From: Isoetes taiwanensis
Lineage: Eukaryota; Streptophyta; Lycopodiopsida; Isoetales; Isoetaceae
Length of the DNA stretch: 64,000 nt
Direction of reading: 5' to 3'
Assembly: GCA_021234155.1 (NCBI GenBank)
Contig: JAJEKV010000035.1
Coordinates: forward strand, 12,214,407 to 12,278,406
Part shown: positions 10,761 through 23,367 of the stretch, one piece after another
How positions within the stretch are numbered: the first letter of the stretch is position 1
Layout: every line of letters begins with the position of its first letter
Program-made: the position numbers and the translations under genes
The notes under the pieces: generated by a model
What the model saw: only the letters and a program-made list of their open reading frames with translations
Database searches by the model: none
Told to the model about the DNA's origin: nothing

Positions 10761-11822
10761 TCAAATACTCAAGATCCTTTGGACAGACATTTTACACAGA
10801 CATTTTACCTATCAACAGAGTGCTGATCAATGACACAACATAGTGAATGTCAAGAAAGGACACAGTCATGGGTAACTATATGATATTAAACTGGTAAGCA
10901 TATTAAATAGAACACTAGTCCTTGTTAGTTCGGAGGCCTGCGTAAAAAGCTATGTGCCCTTCTGAGTCACATAAGTAAAATAACGTAGAAAGTGGGTTTT
11001 GTTGAACCGAGCAAGGTTTGTTTAAGCCTGTCCTATTCTTTCCCATTTATTTCTTTGTGTAAAGCTTAAATTAAATGTAAGGTGATTTGTGTACAGATTT
11101 AAATGGATTTTGATGAAAATGATTGTAATTTTTTTGTGACTGTTCAAGTGCCTTTTATTATGCATTTGTGGATTAGGATGACAATGTATACGAGTTTGTG
11201 CTTTATGGCTGAAAGTGCTTTATGGCTAAACTAGGCATATCACATTATGAGATATGCTTATAACTTGCCCATAGCCCTAGCATCCTGATCACCACCTTCA
11301 AAAACTGATGTTCAAAATACCAATTGCACAAATATATTATTCAATGCTATCCTATGGGCAAAAAAACACGGGGCAACAACATGAATTAAGTCCCCTAGTT
11401 CTCAAATTCATTCCCACACTTTTCAATGTAGATAAGTCAATACAAAAGAATCTTCTCACACAAATTCTTCATTATTAAGTCCTGTATTTCAAGAAAATCT
11501 TTTGCACCATTCTAAAGATATACAAATCTGCCCTTGCATGAGTAAGTCGGGGAAGAGAAATGTTCGCGGCGGCCGCGATAAATTTCTTGTATAAGTAATC
11601 AAGAAAACAGAAAAAAAAACACAGAATACTAAAGCAAAAACTACATCAAATTGAAGCTGAGATCCCAGCGCCTCGATTGATGCCACTCCGACGCCCTACC
11701 GCCGACTCTGACGCCCTAGCGCCGACGAAAAACCTCCGGAGCTCCACTACCGGAATACACGTTGGCACAAAAAAAAAAGGGAATAATAACAATAAAAAAA
11801 TATACTTTATACCCCCCCGATT
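10761..11822. other. Intergenic flank of LTR element
   Basis: AT-rich, no convincing gene. A 65-residue minus-strand frame at 11489-11686 has one hydrophobic segment but no family resemblance and is not called. A short GC-rich CCGACGCCCTA-type direct repeat lies at about 11687-11725, just before the LTR retrotransposon. Confidence 0.55.
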
Positions 11823-12375
11823 TGTTTGGGGTTGCGGGTTCGGAACTCCTCAAAGACAGCCTGTGGAGGACCCGTGGATCTAACAGAGAATCCGGGGACT
11901 TTGTCACACGGGATTTGCAAGAAGAGAACAAGAAGAAGAAAACAGAACAAAAGAGAACAATGAGAGGAAAAATGATAAGCTTCCTTTGATATCAATGATG
12001 AACATACATAAGTTCTCGCAATCGAGAAGACCTAAATGAGACAAGACTCAAAACTCATCTAGAACTCATGTGCTAGCTCTACTCATATATATAGTACAAT
12101 GGCCTTTGGCCCAATATAGACACTCTGGATGAACTTCGGTGCCGACTCGGAAGGAGGCCTGATTCTGCAGGAATGTTGGCGGTGCCTCTTGAAGTGCACG
12201 ATCACGCTGACGAGGCGGTGACGGGTCATTACTTGTCCGCGCCTCCTTTTGGGCTCTTTGCTTGGTCTTCTGCGGGGCCTTTGACGACTGACCCGTGGTT
12301 GACTGTGGGTCCTTGTTCTTGACCTGGTCCATCGTATGCATGAATAGTCCTGTACTAGGAGGCACAGGACTAACA
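11823..12375 (-). repeat. 3' LTR of the 11.5-kb element
   Basis: Aligns over its full length with 22816-23367. The AT-rich middle (about 11890-12125) is nearly identical to the other LTR, while the GC-rich part (12126-12375) differs strongly. A TATATATAG string at 12085-12093 may be promoter-related. Confidence 0.85.
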
Positions 12376-12386
12376 CTCCCCCCACC
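12376..12386 (-). promoter_or_regulatory. Polypurine tract
   Basis: Read on the minus strand as GGTGGGGGGAG directly before the TGTTAG start of the 3' LTR; the usual primer for plus-strand DNA synthesis in LTR elements. Confidence 0.7.
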
Positions 12387-12399
12387 AAACGACACTCAG

Positions 12400-15300
12400 G
12401 CTGAAGAAAAGGAGGAAGTGTTTCTGAGGGCGGGAAGCCATCCGTCTGAAAGTGATCCTCACGGGAGTGAGGTTGGGCACCATTATGGTACTTGCCAATG
12501 AGATCCTGGCATATTTGAAGAGCAGGAGGAGTGTTGAGCCCAAGGGCAGGATCTGCATCAATGAGAAAACGAGATCGCACCATGTCTTCAAGGGCAAAGA
12601 TGGGCGCTCAAGAAACAAACCGGCATTCCATGAGTAGGCGGTGGGAGACCGGGCGGCAATCGACGCCGCATTCGGATTGCAAAGAAAGATGGACGCCGCC
12701 GATTTAAGAAGCTGAGCAAGATGCATTTTAGAGCAAAGACAAAACCCGCTTTGAAGGTGGATCAAGGATCTCGGGTGAGGTGGCGGCATTCGCAAGAAGA
12801 TGTCAAGACCATGAAGTGCATCAGCCAGGCATTACCAACCACGCCATTAGCAATATAGATCCACCGCGGTATTATCAAGAGTGGCACCCTCCTCCCAAGC
12901 GGAGCGGCGAACAAAAACGGGGATCCCACCGGAGATCCGTGAGAGATCTGAGGTGGAGTCCATCCAGCATGGCCATCCATGACCTTGGTCCAAAAGGGGA
13001 GACACCAATCAGAGGTCAGGAACCTGGGGCGTGGAGGAACACCCAGGGAAGCATAGGGAGAGGGAACCCCGCCCCGTGGGGTACGCTGAGCCCGCTCCCG
13101 AATTCACCGACAAGGGCGGATCAAGAGCTTTGCACCAACGGTCCCGCATGCAGGCGTAGAGTTGAGAGTTGACAGAGGGCTATCCCAGCCCGTGGGGACT
13201 GTCTTGCTATCCAGAAGAGCACGTAATTGATTGTAACCTGCGAGGTGCTGCATATAAACTTGTGCATAGGGAAGATCCTCGGGACATTAGAGGTAATTTG
13301 AGATCTCATTTTGTCCCATTAAGGGATGCTTAAAAAGCCACATCAGCTTTTTAAACTGTCCAATAAGAGAAGAGCTCCAAAGGTATTTTATTCCAAGATA
13401 TATGGCAGCAGTGAATTAATGCAGCTTCTAACTAACTTTTGCAAGGTCATTTTTCTACTATAACTTTTGATCAAAAACTCCGATTCGAACACTATTTGTG
13501 GCAATGGATTCGTCTCCTCAAGATCTTTCTAATGACAACCCATTGTTATATCTTTTGGGATGTAAATATATAAGAAAAGAGCAAAAAACCATATTTTTTA
13601 AGGTTCACATATGGCTTGTATTGAAATACATCATAACCATATATCACTTGAAAGATCTTTTCATTCTGCATCTAATGCAACAAACGCCGCAGCATTTTCA
13701 TGAGTAGATCAAAAGTTATAGGGAAAAAATGACAGCAATGAAGTTGTTAATGCTGCATTAATTGCAGTTTGATGTAGAGTACTCATTCTATTGGAGGATT
13801 CTTATGGGGACAAAAGGAGATCTCAAATTACCTCTAATGTGTCCCAGATACTTCCTTATCTGTTGCAGCACTTCCGCTTGCCAGAGAGGCAAATGATGAG
13901 CAAGCTCAGGCATGTACTCTTGATGAAGAGCGTGTGTCTGAGCATGATCAGCTAGATAGGGGTTGTTATCCAGAAGCAACCATTGAAGGGTGGAGTCACC
14001 CGGAAAGTTCTGTTGTGGCCTATCCCGAAATCTCTCCTGTGTATCACCCAGATAGAAATCATGAAAAATGTAAGCCATGGGCTGAACAACTCGGAAGGTG
14101 ATGAAATCCGGATCTTCACAGTGAATGAGATCAAAGACCAAAAGGGCACAGCATAACCCTTTGTCTTCAATAGAGAGTTCGCCGATCCAAAGAAAATCAA
14201 GCAGGCGCTTGGGGAACATCCACGGGACCATCAGCCCCATGCCACTTCAGAAGAAAGAGGTGGCGGCGGGCAACCACATAATCCAGATAACAGGAAGGAA
14301 CAGGGAAATCCACAGGCAGATTGCTAACTATGGTAACATAGCCATCAAGTTTGGTCTGAGCCTCATCAGCAAACTGAATAGCTTGCTGTAGCTGTTGTTC
14401 GAGGTCGCGGATCCTGTTGTCCTTTTCTAACAGAAGGCGTGACTGGTCACGGACCCGTTTCTGAGAAGTGTTGACCTGTGAGGTGGATGTCCCAGGAGCA
14501 TTGAGTCGAAGCACGGCAATCTCAGCGTCATCAAGAATTTTCTGTTTCTGAACCTCCGTAAGCTGATCTTGGAGAGATGTGAGCTGAGAGGTCTGTGTGG
14601 AAAGCTGAGCTGTCAAAGAGGCAATTTGAGCGTCACGCGCTGTAAGGTTTTGACCTTGAGTGCTGTAATTGTCACAAAGCTCAGAGTACAAGGCGTCTAG
14701 CTTAGCAATATCTTTCTCCTTGTTACCCAGAAAGTTATCTTTGGACTTGTTTTGCTCCAATAAGTCCTGAATTGTGGTTTGGAGCTGAGCCTGCTGATCT
14801 GCAAGTAGGCTGGTCTGATCCTGTGCACTTTTGAGATCTATACGGGCCTGTAATAGAGCCCCGTGCTTTTCTTGAAGTTGGGCCTCCAAAGTTTGAACTT
14901 GTGCAGTTGCAGCTTGAAGGTCACGGTGAACCGCATCTGAGGCCTCCAGGGCCGTTTGAACCCCATTCAGAAGAGCTTCTTGGGATTCTTGTAACTTGAG
15001 AACAGCAGCTTGAGCATCCTGCTGATACTGATACAAAAGCTGACGAGGGTGTTGTGGTGGTGGAGCCTGTTGTTGCCTTGTTTGCGATGTTTGTGAGACA
15101 TGGTGTGAACTGGAATGCTTGGATTCTGTAGCGGAGGAGGAGACAGTGACATGTGAGTGCGGAATTTTGACATGACCAGAAGAAGAAGGGCGTGAAGTGC
15201 CGACTTGGTGATTTTGAGGAAGGGACCGCTGAGTGGAATCTTGAGAATGAGGAGGTGTTGGAGGAAAGTAATGACAGATGAGGGCTTGAAGATGGCCTCC

Positions 15301-15909
15301 CACAGAAACTTCAGAGATAGAAGTGGCAGCCCGAAGACGGTCCACTTCTTGGAGAAGACGGTAGAACAGCAATTGGGGCCAATCAATGTGGTGATTGGAG
15401 TGAGTAGCAGTGATCACCATATTATAGAAAGGCTTATTGATATGGGTGTTCTTGATAGAATACCCAAGGAACTTGCGCCACAGAAACTTAACAAAAGTTT
15501 CATGGGGCTTGTCTATATTTGTCAGGCGATGCACATTTGCTTGATAAGAAGGTGCACCAAACTCAGTGACATCTAGATCCTGTATGGCAGACCAAGATAA
15601 ACAAGGGGTTTGCAAAGGAATATGGAATACCTCAGAAATCAGGTGTTGAGTCAGCGAAATGGTGGTGCCATCGACCACAGTGGTGTATCCATGCGGGCTG
15701 TTGACGATGTGAGCGAGGAACCGCCTAACCGGGTCGATTCGAGCCGAAGTTCCATTTGGGAGAATTCAGAAGCTTCCGGCGCTCAGCGACTTCAATGATT
15801 TGGGCCAACAAGGGCTTCACCGAAAGTGGGCGCCAAGAAAGATACGACAGAAAAAAAGCTGTTCCCCGGGAGTAGTAGCTTGAAGTGTAGGAAATTTTGG
15901 TGCAGCCAT
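12400..15909 (-). pseudogene. Third (env-position) ORF: coiled-coil protein of LTR element
   Basis: Downstream of integrase and in the same orientation lies an extra gene. A likely start is at 15909. The long open part is 15678-14197 (493 residues): an N-terminal alpha/beta-looking region (TQHLISEVFHIPL, FVKFLWRKFLGY), a Ser/His/Pro-rich linker, then a coiled coil of about 200 residues rich in Gln, Leu and Ala. It continues by frameshift into 14240-13842, is interrupted by a MITE, and resumes from 13285 towards 12400 in broken frames. Plant Ty3 elements of some lineages carry such additional ORFs; their role is unknown. No signal peptide or transmembrane anchor was seen in the long part, so it does not look like a classical envelope protein. 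Confidence 0.65.
13286..13841. mobile_element. MITE-like element, about 556 bp, long TIRs
   Basis: The termini are inverted copies of about 36 bp: ACATTAGAGGTAATTTGAGA followed by TCTC, one variable base, TTTTGTCCC (13286 onward, and its complement ending at 13841), with one mismatch and one indel. The interior is AT-rich and non-coding. It interrupts the third ORF of the LTR element, so it inserted later. A clean target duplication was not found. Confidence 0.7.
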
Positions 15910-16869
15910 GGCAAAGAGCTTAGGAAAAGAACAATGATGCAAAGGCGGAGAGCAAAGAACGGAGGACGACTAAGGCAGCAGAAACAAAAAAGGTTTAGGG
16001 CGCGAAATGAAGGCTTAAGAGGCAAGATGAGGGGTGAAACAAAATACCGCTGATGGTGCCAGTGGCGAAGATGCCAAGGAGGTTATGGAGAGGCAAAATT
16101 TGGCTAAGTCCCCAAACAACAAAGGGAGAAGCAATGAACGGTGGAGATGAGACGGAGGGAATGATCGGATGTGACAAAAATAAAGGACACACATTAATGT
16201 TCGACGGGCATGAAAAGAAGGAAGGGCATTTAATGTCGGCTACACGGGCGGGATATCATTAAAACGAATGTGGCGTAAGGTACCATGGCTAGATATGCGG
16301 CGGGAGAAAAGATTTTCATTTTAGAAACATCCTTTGCATTGCGGCATTATCACGCTGGCTTAATTTTCGATTGGTCCACGCCGACAAGGAGTTCCCTCGG
16401 TTGGCTATATAAGACAAACCGAGGAAGCCGGACATCCGATGGCGCTTCAAGATGTTCAAGGGGCTGGTTTGCATGACAAATGCACTATGCCTTCCAATTG
16501 CCCTCGAGGGATTACTTGTAAAATGAATGCGTCGACCTCTCGGCGGTGCCACAATCGCGGGCATCGCCATGGATGGTGGTGGTCGCTCCAAGATGGCTGA
16601 GCATGCCGATCCCCATACCAACGGGATGGAGGTGATTCCCGCACTCCGCTGACCCCCCGAAAGCAAAACCGGTACCATATCCTCGCGATCACCCACATCC
16701 TCAAGATCACCTCTCAAGCCCAACCCCTGAGTAGAGGGTATTTCCTCTTAGGACTTAGTAGATAGGGCTCGAGCCCGCTTTTGTATATAGGCGCGTCCAT
16801 AGCGAAATAGTCAAGGCGTGCCCACATTTTGTAAAAAAAATCCACCTATAATATAAATATGCCACCGCT

Positions 16870-17871
16870 TTTAGTCACTATCTATCGTGTTTAAGTGCTT
16901 TGAACCGTGATTCGCTTGTTGATTTTCACTTTCTGTGGTATGAAATGTTTTGAGGCGAAAGCCATTAACCAGTGTAGGTAATGGAGTTCCATCTAACTCA
17001 GCCAGCTGGAAAACGCTGGGTTGAACCACTTGAACAATTTGATAAGGGCCAAGCCATCAAAACTTAAGCTTACCCGTAAAATTTTTTGTACCGAGAATCA
17101 TAAAGAAGAACCAAATCTCCTTCTTTGAATGTTTTTGTCTTTAGACGTTTGTCACGTAAAGATTTTTGCAACTGTTGTCCATGAAGAACACGAATATAAG
17201 CATCCCTTCGAAGTTCATCCAACTGTTCCAATTGATATACCCTTTCTTTGAGTGCAAAGAAGCGGATTATGGGCAAGAGCGTGCTTTTGAAAACGGAGAG
17301 TCGGAAGGATGTATTCAAACGGCATGAGAGCTTCTTGACCATAAACCAATTTGAAAGGAGTGTGACCAGAAGCTATTTTGAAACAAGTATTGTAAGCCCA
17401 AAGAACAAGAGGGAAGTTTATTTTGCCATCCAAGCATGGTAGAAGCGCCACAAATTTTCTTGAGAATTGTGACCGTAGTTTTGTTGGTGCTTTCAGCCAA
17501 ACCGCTGCCTTGAGGGTAGTAAGGTGTGCTCTTGTGATGATGTATCGAGATAATCCGTCCGCCCTTAATGGTATGATTGATAAAATGGACACCACGATCA
17601 CCGACCAGCCCGCGGGGCAGCCAAATCGCTGCGATGATTTGTTGATAAAGGACCCCGGGCCGTGTTTTGCCGCAGTTGTTGTCCGGAAGCGCGCAAGCTT
17701 CCGCCCATTTGGTAGCGTGAGTCGGTGAGAACCCGTATCGTAGCGGCACGGGTGTGCCGCTAGAGGATCGATGGGTCCCACAAAATCCATTCCCCATTTG
17801 TCAAGGGAAGTGGCGTGGCAACCGGCGCCAAAGGAAGAGCGCCACGGGTCGTGGTCCCCACACGCCGGCAA
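16870..17871 (-). pseudogene. Integrase of the 11.5-kb LTR element
   Basis: Minus-strand frames 17871-17215, 17797-17315 and 17342-17070 together show a Ty3 integrase. The start of the catalytic core reads WGMDFVGPI, a later core part LWAYNTCFKIASGHTPFKLVYG, and the C-terminal GPY/F-like part is seen past the last frame (FKEGDLVLLYDSRYKKF, then KLKFDGLAPYQIV near 17050-17100). The protein would insert cDNA into the genome. Several frameshifts break it. Confidence 0.8.
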
Positions 17872-19500
17872 GCATCACACGCGGCGCGCGGCGTGAGTGC
17901 TTTTGAAGAGCGTGGGCCAAAAATAACCAAAGAAGAAGGATTTTGGCGTGCGTGGTGTCACCATGAAAATGACCACCACCTAGCCCTTGATGAGCTTCTG
18001 GACAATATCCGGGACTTCATGAGGTAGAACACAGGCGCCTAAGGATGGTATCCTTATACCCTTTTTGTAAAGATGTCCCCGCAACCATGGTGTAGTCACG
18101 GACCTCACGGAGAAATTGATGTCGACGGATTGTCGCTTGGCATGAGAGAGCCGCCGAGTCCTCCGGTGGAAGAGCGCGTGAGGAGGTACCGCTGAAAGTC
18201 ATGGAACCAATGTGGTGTTGCCGCGACTAAAAAAGTTGAGCGCCGTGAAAGGCGCCTCGAGACTCCAAAGGAGGGATCATCCGTGTGGATGCATGAAAGA
18301 TAATCCGGACAACATGAGATTTGCCTCGCTTTGAACAATTTCAAAAGGTGCAAATTTTGCGGAAGGACCTAACGAGCAATGTGGCCCGTGGGCGTGGATT
18401 TGTTGATCAAATAAAGGAGTGCTTGGTGGTCAACAAAGAATTTGATCCGACCGCCCAAAAGATAGTGATCGAAGCGCTTGGACACGTAAAATTAGACCCA
18501 AAGCTTCACGGCTGGGGCGAGAGAAGTTGCGCCAGCAGAATTGAGTTTTCGGGCCGGGCGACGGTTTGGTTTGTCAAGCAGCGATCATATTCTTGAGAAA
18601 GAACTACTCAATAGCAAACGCCGGACATCGACATGAACATGAAAGGGCTTGTCCCATTGAGGAGGAACAAGAACCGGGCCTCGAGTGAGCAAAAGTTTCA
18701 ACCGTTGAAAGCGCCTTCCGGCGGGAATTCCAAGCCCGTGGGATTCATCACTCCCGAAGTTTATGAATGGGATCTCGCAATGGCTGCGAGCCCGTGAATG
18801 AAGGTGGAGTAATAATTGACCTTACCCGTGAAAGAGCGTGGTCTCCTTGATATTGGCCGGTGCTTGAGCCTTGAGCACACAACCCCATTTTGGCAAGATC
18901 CGGGTGATACCGCTTTGTCGACAACGCAGTCCCAACGTAACACCCGAGGTGACGCAAAAGGTGCATTTCTCGATTGAGACTAATGCCGACTCATCACATT
19001 TCTCTCGAAGACGAAGTTCCAACTTATCCAAATGGTCAGCCATGGAACTCAGAGGCGCAGAAAGTCATCTTGAAAAATTTGGTAAGAAGGGATTTTCCTT
19101 CATAAAATCATGAAAAAATCGAGAGCATGATGCGTTGAAACGCTGATGGAGAGTTGGATAAGCCAAAAGGAACCACCTTGTACGCGAAAAGCACTCCCAC
19201 CGGGTGGTGAAAGTAGTCTTGAGTTGATCGATTCTTTGATGGAGATCCGATTGTAGCCGTAAAACCATCCATGAAGGAGTACATCTCATGTCCAAAGAAC
19301 CTCTTCCGAACCCCGGGTTCTGTGGAAGGGAAGTGGAAAATGATCACGCCCGCGGGCCTAATTGAGTTTTCGGTAGTCCACGCAAAACACGGATCTTACC
19401 ATTGTGTTTGAGGGCAATGACGATGGGGCTCACCCATTCGTAATGTTTGACCTCATATAATCAAACCCCGCAGCAAGGAGTTTGTCAATTTCGCCCCTTG
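17872..19500 (-). pseudogene. Reverse transcriptase and RNase H region of LTR element
   Basis: RT wording is clear but scattered over all three minus frames. Examples are SFMDGF...STQDYFHHPVG and VPFGLSNSPSAFQRIM (19347-19108), LDKLELRL...ALVSIEKCTFCVTSGV (19043-18822) and KVNYYSTFIHGLAAIARPIHKL (18943-18761). The RNase H and spacer region between 18700 and 17872 is too damaged to read through. Together with the integrase placed after RT this gives Ty3/Gypsy gene order. Confidence 0.8.
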
Positions 19501-20876
19501 ACGCATCACGGTAATTAGGGTTGAGCCAGATCGCGCTGCTAAACCGACGCCGCATCCGATTTGGTAGGAATGGTGAGTTCCCCCAAGGTTTTGTTGATTC
19601 CCCAAGATCTCTGAGCTCCGTGCTAAAATGTGTTTGAACTTTTGAAGAGTGTGACGAACCCCTTTACGATAGGGGGCCTAAGATTTGCAAAGAATGCGAC
19701 AGTCGATTATTGCCCACGCCCACTATCTCGACTTTCGAGTCTCAATATGGGGTATCACTTCTGTCCCCGACAATGTGTGCGTGAGGTTGAAGCATAACGT
19801 GATGCGTGGCACTCACCGGGTGAAAAGAGAGGTTGCCGAAGTTTCATCAAGCGCAGGTTGCTTCATGATCGCGTACATCTACGTGAGCCGCAGGAGATTC
19901 CACATCTGAAAAGTGATCAACCCGCTGAATTCGATTGCAAGGAGCCGTAGGGTCAAGCAAAGCCGCCACACCGGTCCCCGATCAAGAGTCATTTCTCCCA
20001 AGGATCAGCATATTCTGGGTAGATGACAAAGGTAGACTCCGCAGTGGAGCCCGAAACTTGATAGATATTCCGGGCTTCCTCGTAATCGTGTCGAGAGAGG
20101 GTTTCAGCATTGTCGACCGAAAATGATCTTACCGGGTTTCCAAGTCCATAGTGGCATTAAGGTGACCATCCGTGATAACTAACTCCATCCGCGGGCCCAA
20201 GAATGGATGCTCTTGGCCCGGCGGAGAAAAGGTCTCACCACCAACATTTCATAATCACCGATCTTCCCCAGCCTTCCAAACACCAAATTCCAAGGGGAAT
20301 CGGAGGTCCCCAATGTTGATGTGAAGAAGAGGCGTGACGCCTTGAGGTCTCGTGATATGGCCATTAGCCAATTTGATGTCATATGGGGCACGATAGAGTT
20401 CTTTGATGCCCATTTGTTTGGCGGAGTTTATCCGTGATGAGATTAACTACGCTACCTCCGCCAATTTGAACATGGTTGACTTGCCGACACACCCACCGTG
20501 GCATGGACCGCGGGTGTAGAGGTAGCAAATGCCCCAACCAAAACAAATGGAGTGGTAACCGGTCCTTGAGAGCGGTGACGTAGTTTCAAAATTGTTGCCA
20601 AACTTAAGGGAATTTTGATTTTTGCCAGCTCCTCTTGGAGTTCCAAAGGCACATGAGAAAAAGGATCTGCTGGATCCACGGGTGCTGGAGTGCAGGGTAA
20701 TGAAGCAGCAACTACTTTGAGTAGGTCAACCTCTGCAGAAATATTGGGATATGTCCGAGAGCGGAGTTTGAGATGTGGAAGGTGTATCTTGTCTTTGTTG
20801 AGCTCGTGGTGGCATGAACATTAGCCAACGCGGCGCTTCCCAGCCTTGCATGAGGTTCAAAATGCTTTGGCAAACT
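19501..20876 (-). pseudogene. RT N-terminus/protease region, badly degraded
   Basis: This stretch lies where protease and the start of RT are expected. Only short open frames exist (for example 20679-20452 and 20391-20179), with no readable D-S/T-G active site. It is assigned by position only. Confidence 0.45.
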
Positions 20877-22690
20877 TTAGGCATGACATTCGCATGAGTT
20901 TCTCCAAGTCGCGCAAAGTGAACCTTTTTTTTTCGCATGAGGAATGGTGTCGATCGCAAAGGCATGTTGCGCGCCATTAGGAATAATGGTTAAGGGGACG
21001 GATGCCCTCCCAATTTGATGGCTTGACCGGAGGATTAAGAGCCCGAAAAATTTCTTCCCCGCGGCTTGTTGATCCATCCGAGGTTGATTGGCGTGAGCTG
21101 GTTGATAGCGTGATTGTTGAGGCGCTGGTGGCTTCTTAAGAACAGACGCGCCTTGTTTGCCATTAGCAATCCGAGTTGGTAAGCCGTGAGGCGGACCGAT
21201 GTGGTCTGATTGGTGCCGTGAAGCCGCACCCCAACTTGTGGAAGTTGAGGACACGCCGTGGTGGTATGACCCCATTCTTGACAAAGGATAACACTGGGCT
21301 TTAGAAGGATCAAAAGGAGGACGGTGTTGGGTCCCCGCTGTTGCTCCCCGCGTCGATAGAGTTGATTGGGTTGCACCCGCAGCGGGTGGCTGCCGATAGC
21401 ATTGTTGCCGAGGTGTTGTTTGCACTTGATAAAACCAGCTTTGTTGCGGAAAGGTGTTGGATGAGTGCGAAAGTGCACTCTTCCGCGGCATGATTGCACA
21501 TGTTGCATCTTTTGCAATGAGGCGGGCCATTGGTGGAGTTGCACTCATTTGCCAAGTGGCCTTGGTATTTGCGATATGGCACCGTGATCCGACAAGCGCT
21601 GGATTGGCGGTTGAGGCCGGACAGCAGCTGTGGAACCATGACGGGTGGAATGAAAGGGAGCTCCCCAAGAGCCACGCCACGGGAGGAAACATTGACCGAA
21701 AGTGATTGACAAGGTCGATAGCCTGCTCCAAAGTCTTCTGGACGCAGTATTCAGTCATGAGTCCGATAGCTGGAGGAAGTCCTTGGAGAAACCGCACCAA
21801 GATCCGGCTCGCGGTTGGGTACCCTTGAGTTTGCCGAAAGCGTAATGTGAAGTCGATCTGCAAAAATCCCGGCATCCATGGGCTCTTGTTGAAGGTCATT
21901 GAGTTGCTTGAGATGAAGTTGATCATCATCCGTGGTCCCATAGTGAGAAAGAAAAGCAGCTCATTTCGACCAATCTTGTTTCCAAAGGGCTTTTGTTGGA
22001 CATGAGCCATTGATGAGGAGAGCCACGCAATGTGGTGGAAAAGATGTGGAATTTCATTTGAGGTTGCGCATGACCATTCAGGACAGCCAGAGCCTCAAAT
22101 TCTTCCATGTGGGCCTGAGCACTTTGGTCTAAAGGTTTGCCTTTCGTGTTGCCAAAGGTGGGATAAGTCAGTTTAAGGGTCTGAAAGGTGGAAGTGAAAG
22201 TGCTTGGCTGGACAGGAACAGGATAGTGATTGTATTGAGGTGGAGTTGGTGGGGGCATGGTGCCTGAAGGACCCTGATGACGGGGCGACTACGGGGGCGG
22301 TACTGAAGGTGCCTGAGCATTGGTTTTGAGGTCGGTAAGGTTGTAAACAGGAAGAGTGGTGGGAAATGTAGGGAAGGGAAATTCCTGGGGAGGCGTAAAA
22401 GAGACATGTGGATATCCCTGCCCACCCGGTGGAGATGATGGTTGGGAAGGCAGAGGCGTATGGCCAGAAGAATGATGGATGTAGGCATGTTCGGGGGTAT
22501 GAAAGTAAGGTTGAGAAGGTGGAGCCTGATAGGGCTCCTGATAGTGATGAGGTGACTGAGGCTGTGAGCAATGTTTGCACGCTTGAGGTGGGGAATTTGG
22601 TCGAGACATGACACGAGGGGTGGGTGGCGCCGACTGAGCCCTAGACCGAATGTGGCCTCCCTCAATGTCATAAGCAGATCCATACATATC
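20877..22690 (-). pseudogene. gag of the 11.5-kb LTR element
   Basis: The frame 22687-22289 is a Pro/Ser/His-rich N-terminus. Frame 22258-21926 holds a retrotransposon gag core (LTYPTFGNTKGKPLDQSAQAHMEEFEAL, then FSTTLRGSPHQWL, the usual Tyr/Trp box). The frames in 22010-20877 and 21675-21310 carry a zinc-knuckle-like region (HLANEC... HCKRCNMCNHAAEEC) and a Gln/Pro-rich tail. Gag would form the particle shell and bind RNA. At least two frameshifts separate the parts. Confidence 0.75.
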
Positions 22691-22815
22691 ACGAACAACT
22701 TCCCGTCACTGATGACGCCTGCCGGACGCTGCCCGGGAAAGAAGTTCTTCGTGTGAAGTTTCGACGCATTATGGCGACTGTAAGAAAGGAAAAGCCAATC
22801 GACCCGCAGCCGCGA

Positions 22816-23367
22816 TGTTTTTGGGGTTCGTTCGAACTCCTCGCAAGACAGCCCTCCGTGGAGGACCCGCGGATCTAACAGGAGAATCCGGGGGACTTTG
22901 TCACGCGGGATTTGCAAGAAGAGAACAAGAAGAAGAAAACAGAACAAAAGAGAACAATGAGAGGAAAATGATAAGCTTCCTTGATATCAATGATGAACAT
23001 ACATAAGTTCTCGCAATCGAGAGAAGACCGAAATGAGACAAGACTCAAAAATTCATCTAGAACTCATGTGCTAGCTCTACTCATATATATAGTACAATGG
23101 CCTTTGGCCCAATATAGACACTGACACTCGAACTCCGGTGCCGACTCGGAAGGAGGCCCGACGGCAGGAATGTTGGCGTGTCTCTTGAAGTGCTCGGGAT
23201 CACGCCGACGCGGGCGTGACGGGTCAGCCACTTGTCCGAGCCCCTTTGGGCTGCCGCTTGGTCTTCATGGCCTTTGACGATCAATTCGCGGGTTGATCGG
23301 GGTCCTTGTTCTGATCCGGTCCGTCAGAGCGATGAATAGTCCCGCACTGTGAGGCACGTGACTAACA
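22816..23367 (-). repeat. 5' LTR of the 11.5-kb element
   Basis: Direct-repeat partner of 11823-12375. Starts (minus strand) TGTTAGTCACGTG and ends in AACA at 22816. Confidence 0.85.

Larger units (their letters stand above)
11823..23367 (-). mobile_element. Degenerate 11.5-kb Ty3/Gypsy LTR retrotransposon with third ORF
   Basis: Two direct repeats of about 550 bp bound the element: 22816-23367 as 5' LTR and 11823-12375 as 3' LTR in minus orientation. Each starts TGTTAG and ends CCCCAAA(AA)CA. Between them, read on the minus strand, come gag, protease, RT, RNase H, integrase with a GPY/F-like C-terminus, then an additional coiled-coil ORF. A G-rich polypurine tract abuts the 3' LTR. Flanking bases (CGATT and CCGAC) do not form a clear target duplication, and no standard tRNA primer site was recognised beside the 5' LTR. 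Most frames are broken many times. Confidence 0.85.

Noticed and set aside
11489-11686. 65-residue frame with one hydrophobic helix, possible small membrane protein
   Set aside because: Short, no conserved wording; AT-rich DNA often yields such frames.
11687-11725. CCGACGCC repeats as target duplication of the 11.5-kb LTR element
   Set aside because: They do not directly abut the LTR, and the base-by-base flanks (CGATT, CCGAC) differ.
22168-22947. 259-residue minus-strand frame starting in the LTR
   Set aside because: Mostly the alternative frame of gag and LTR; the real gag wording is in 22687-22289 and 22258-21926.
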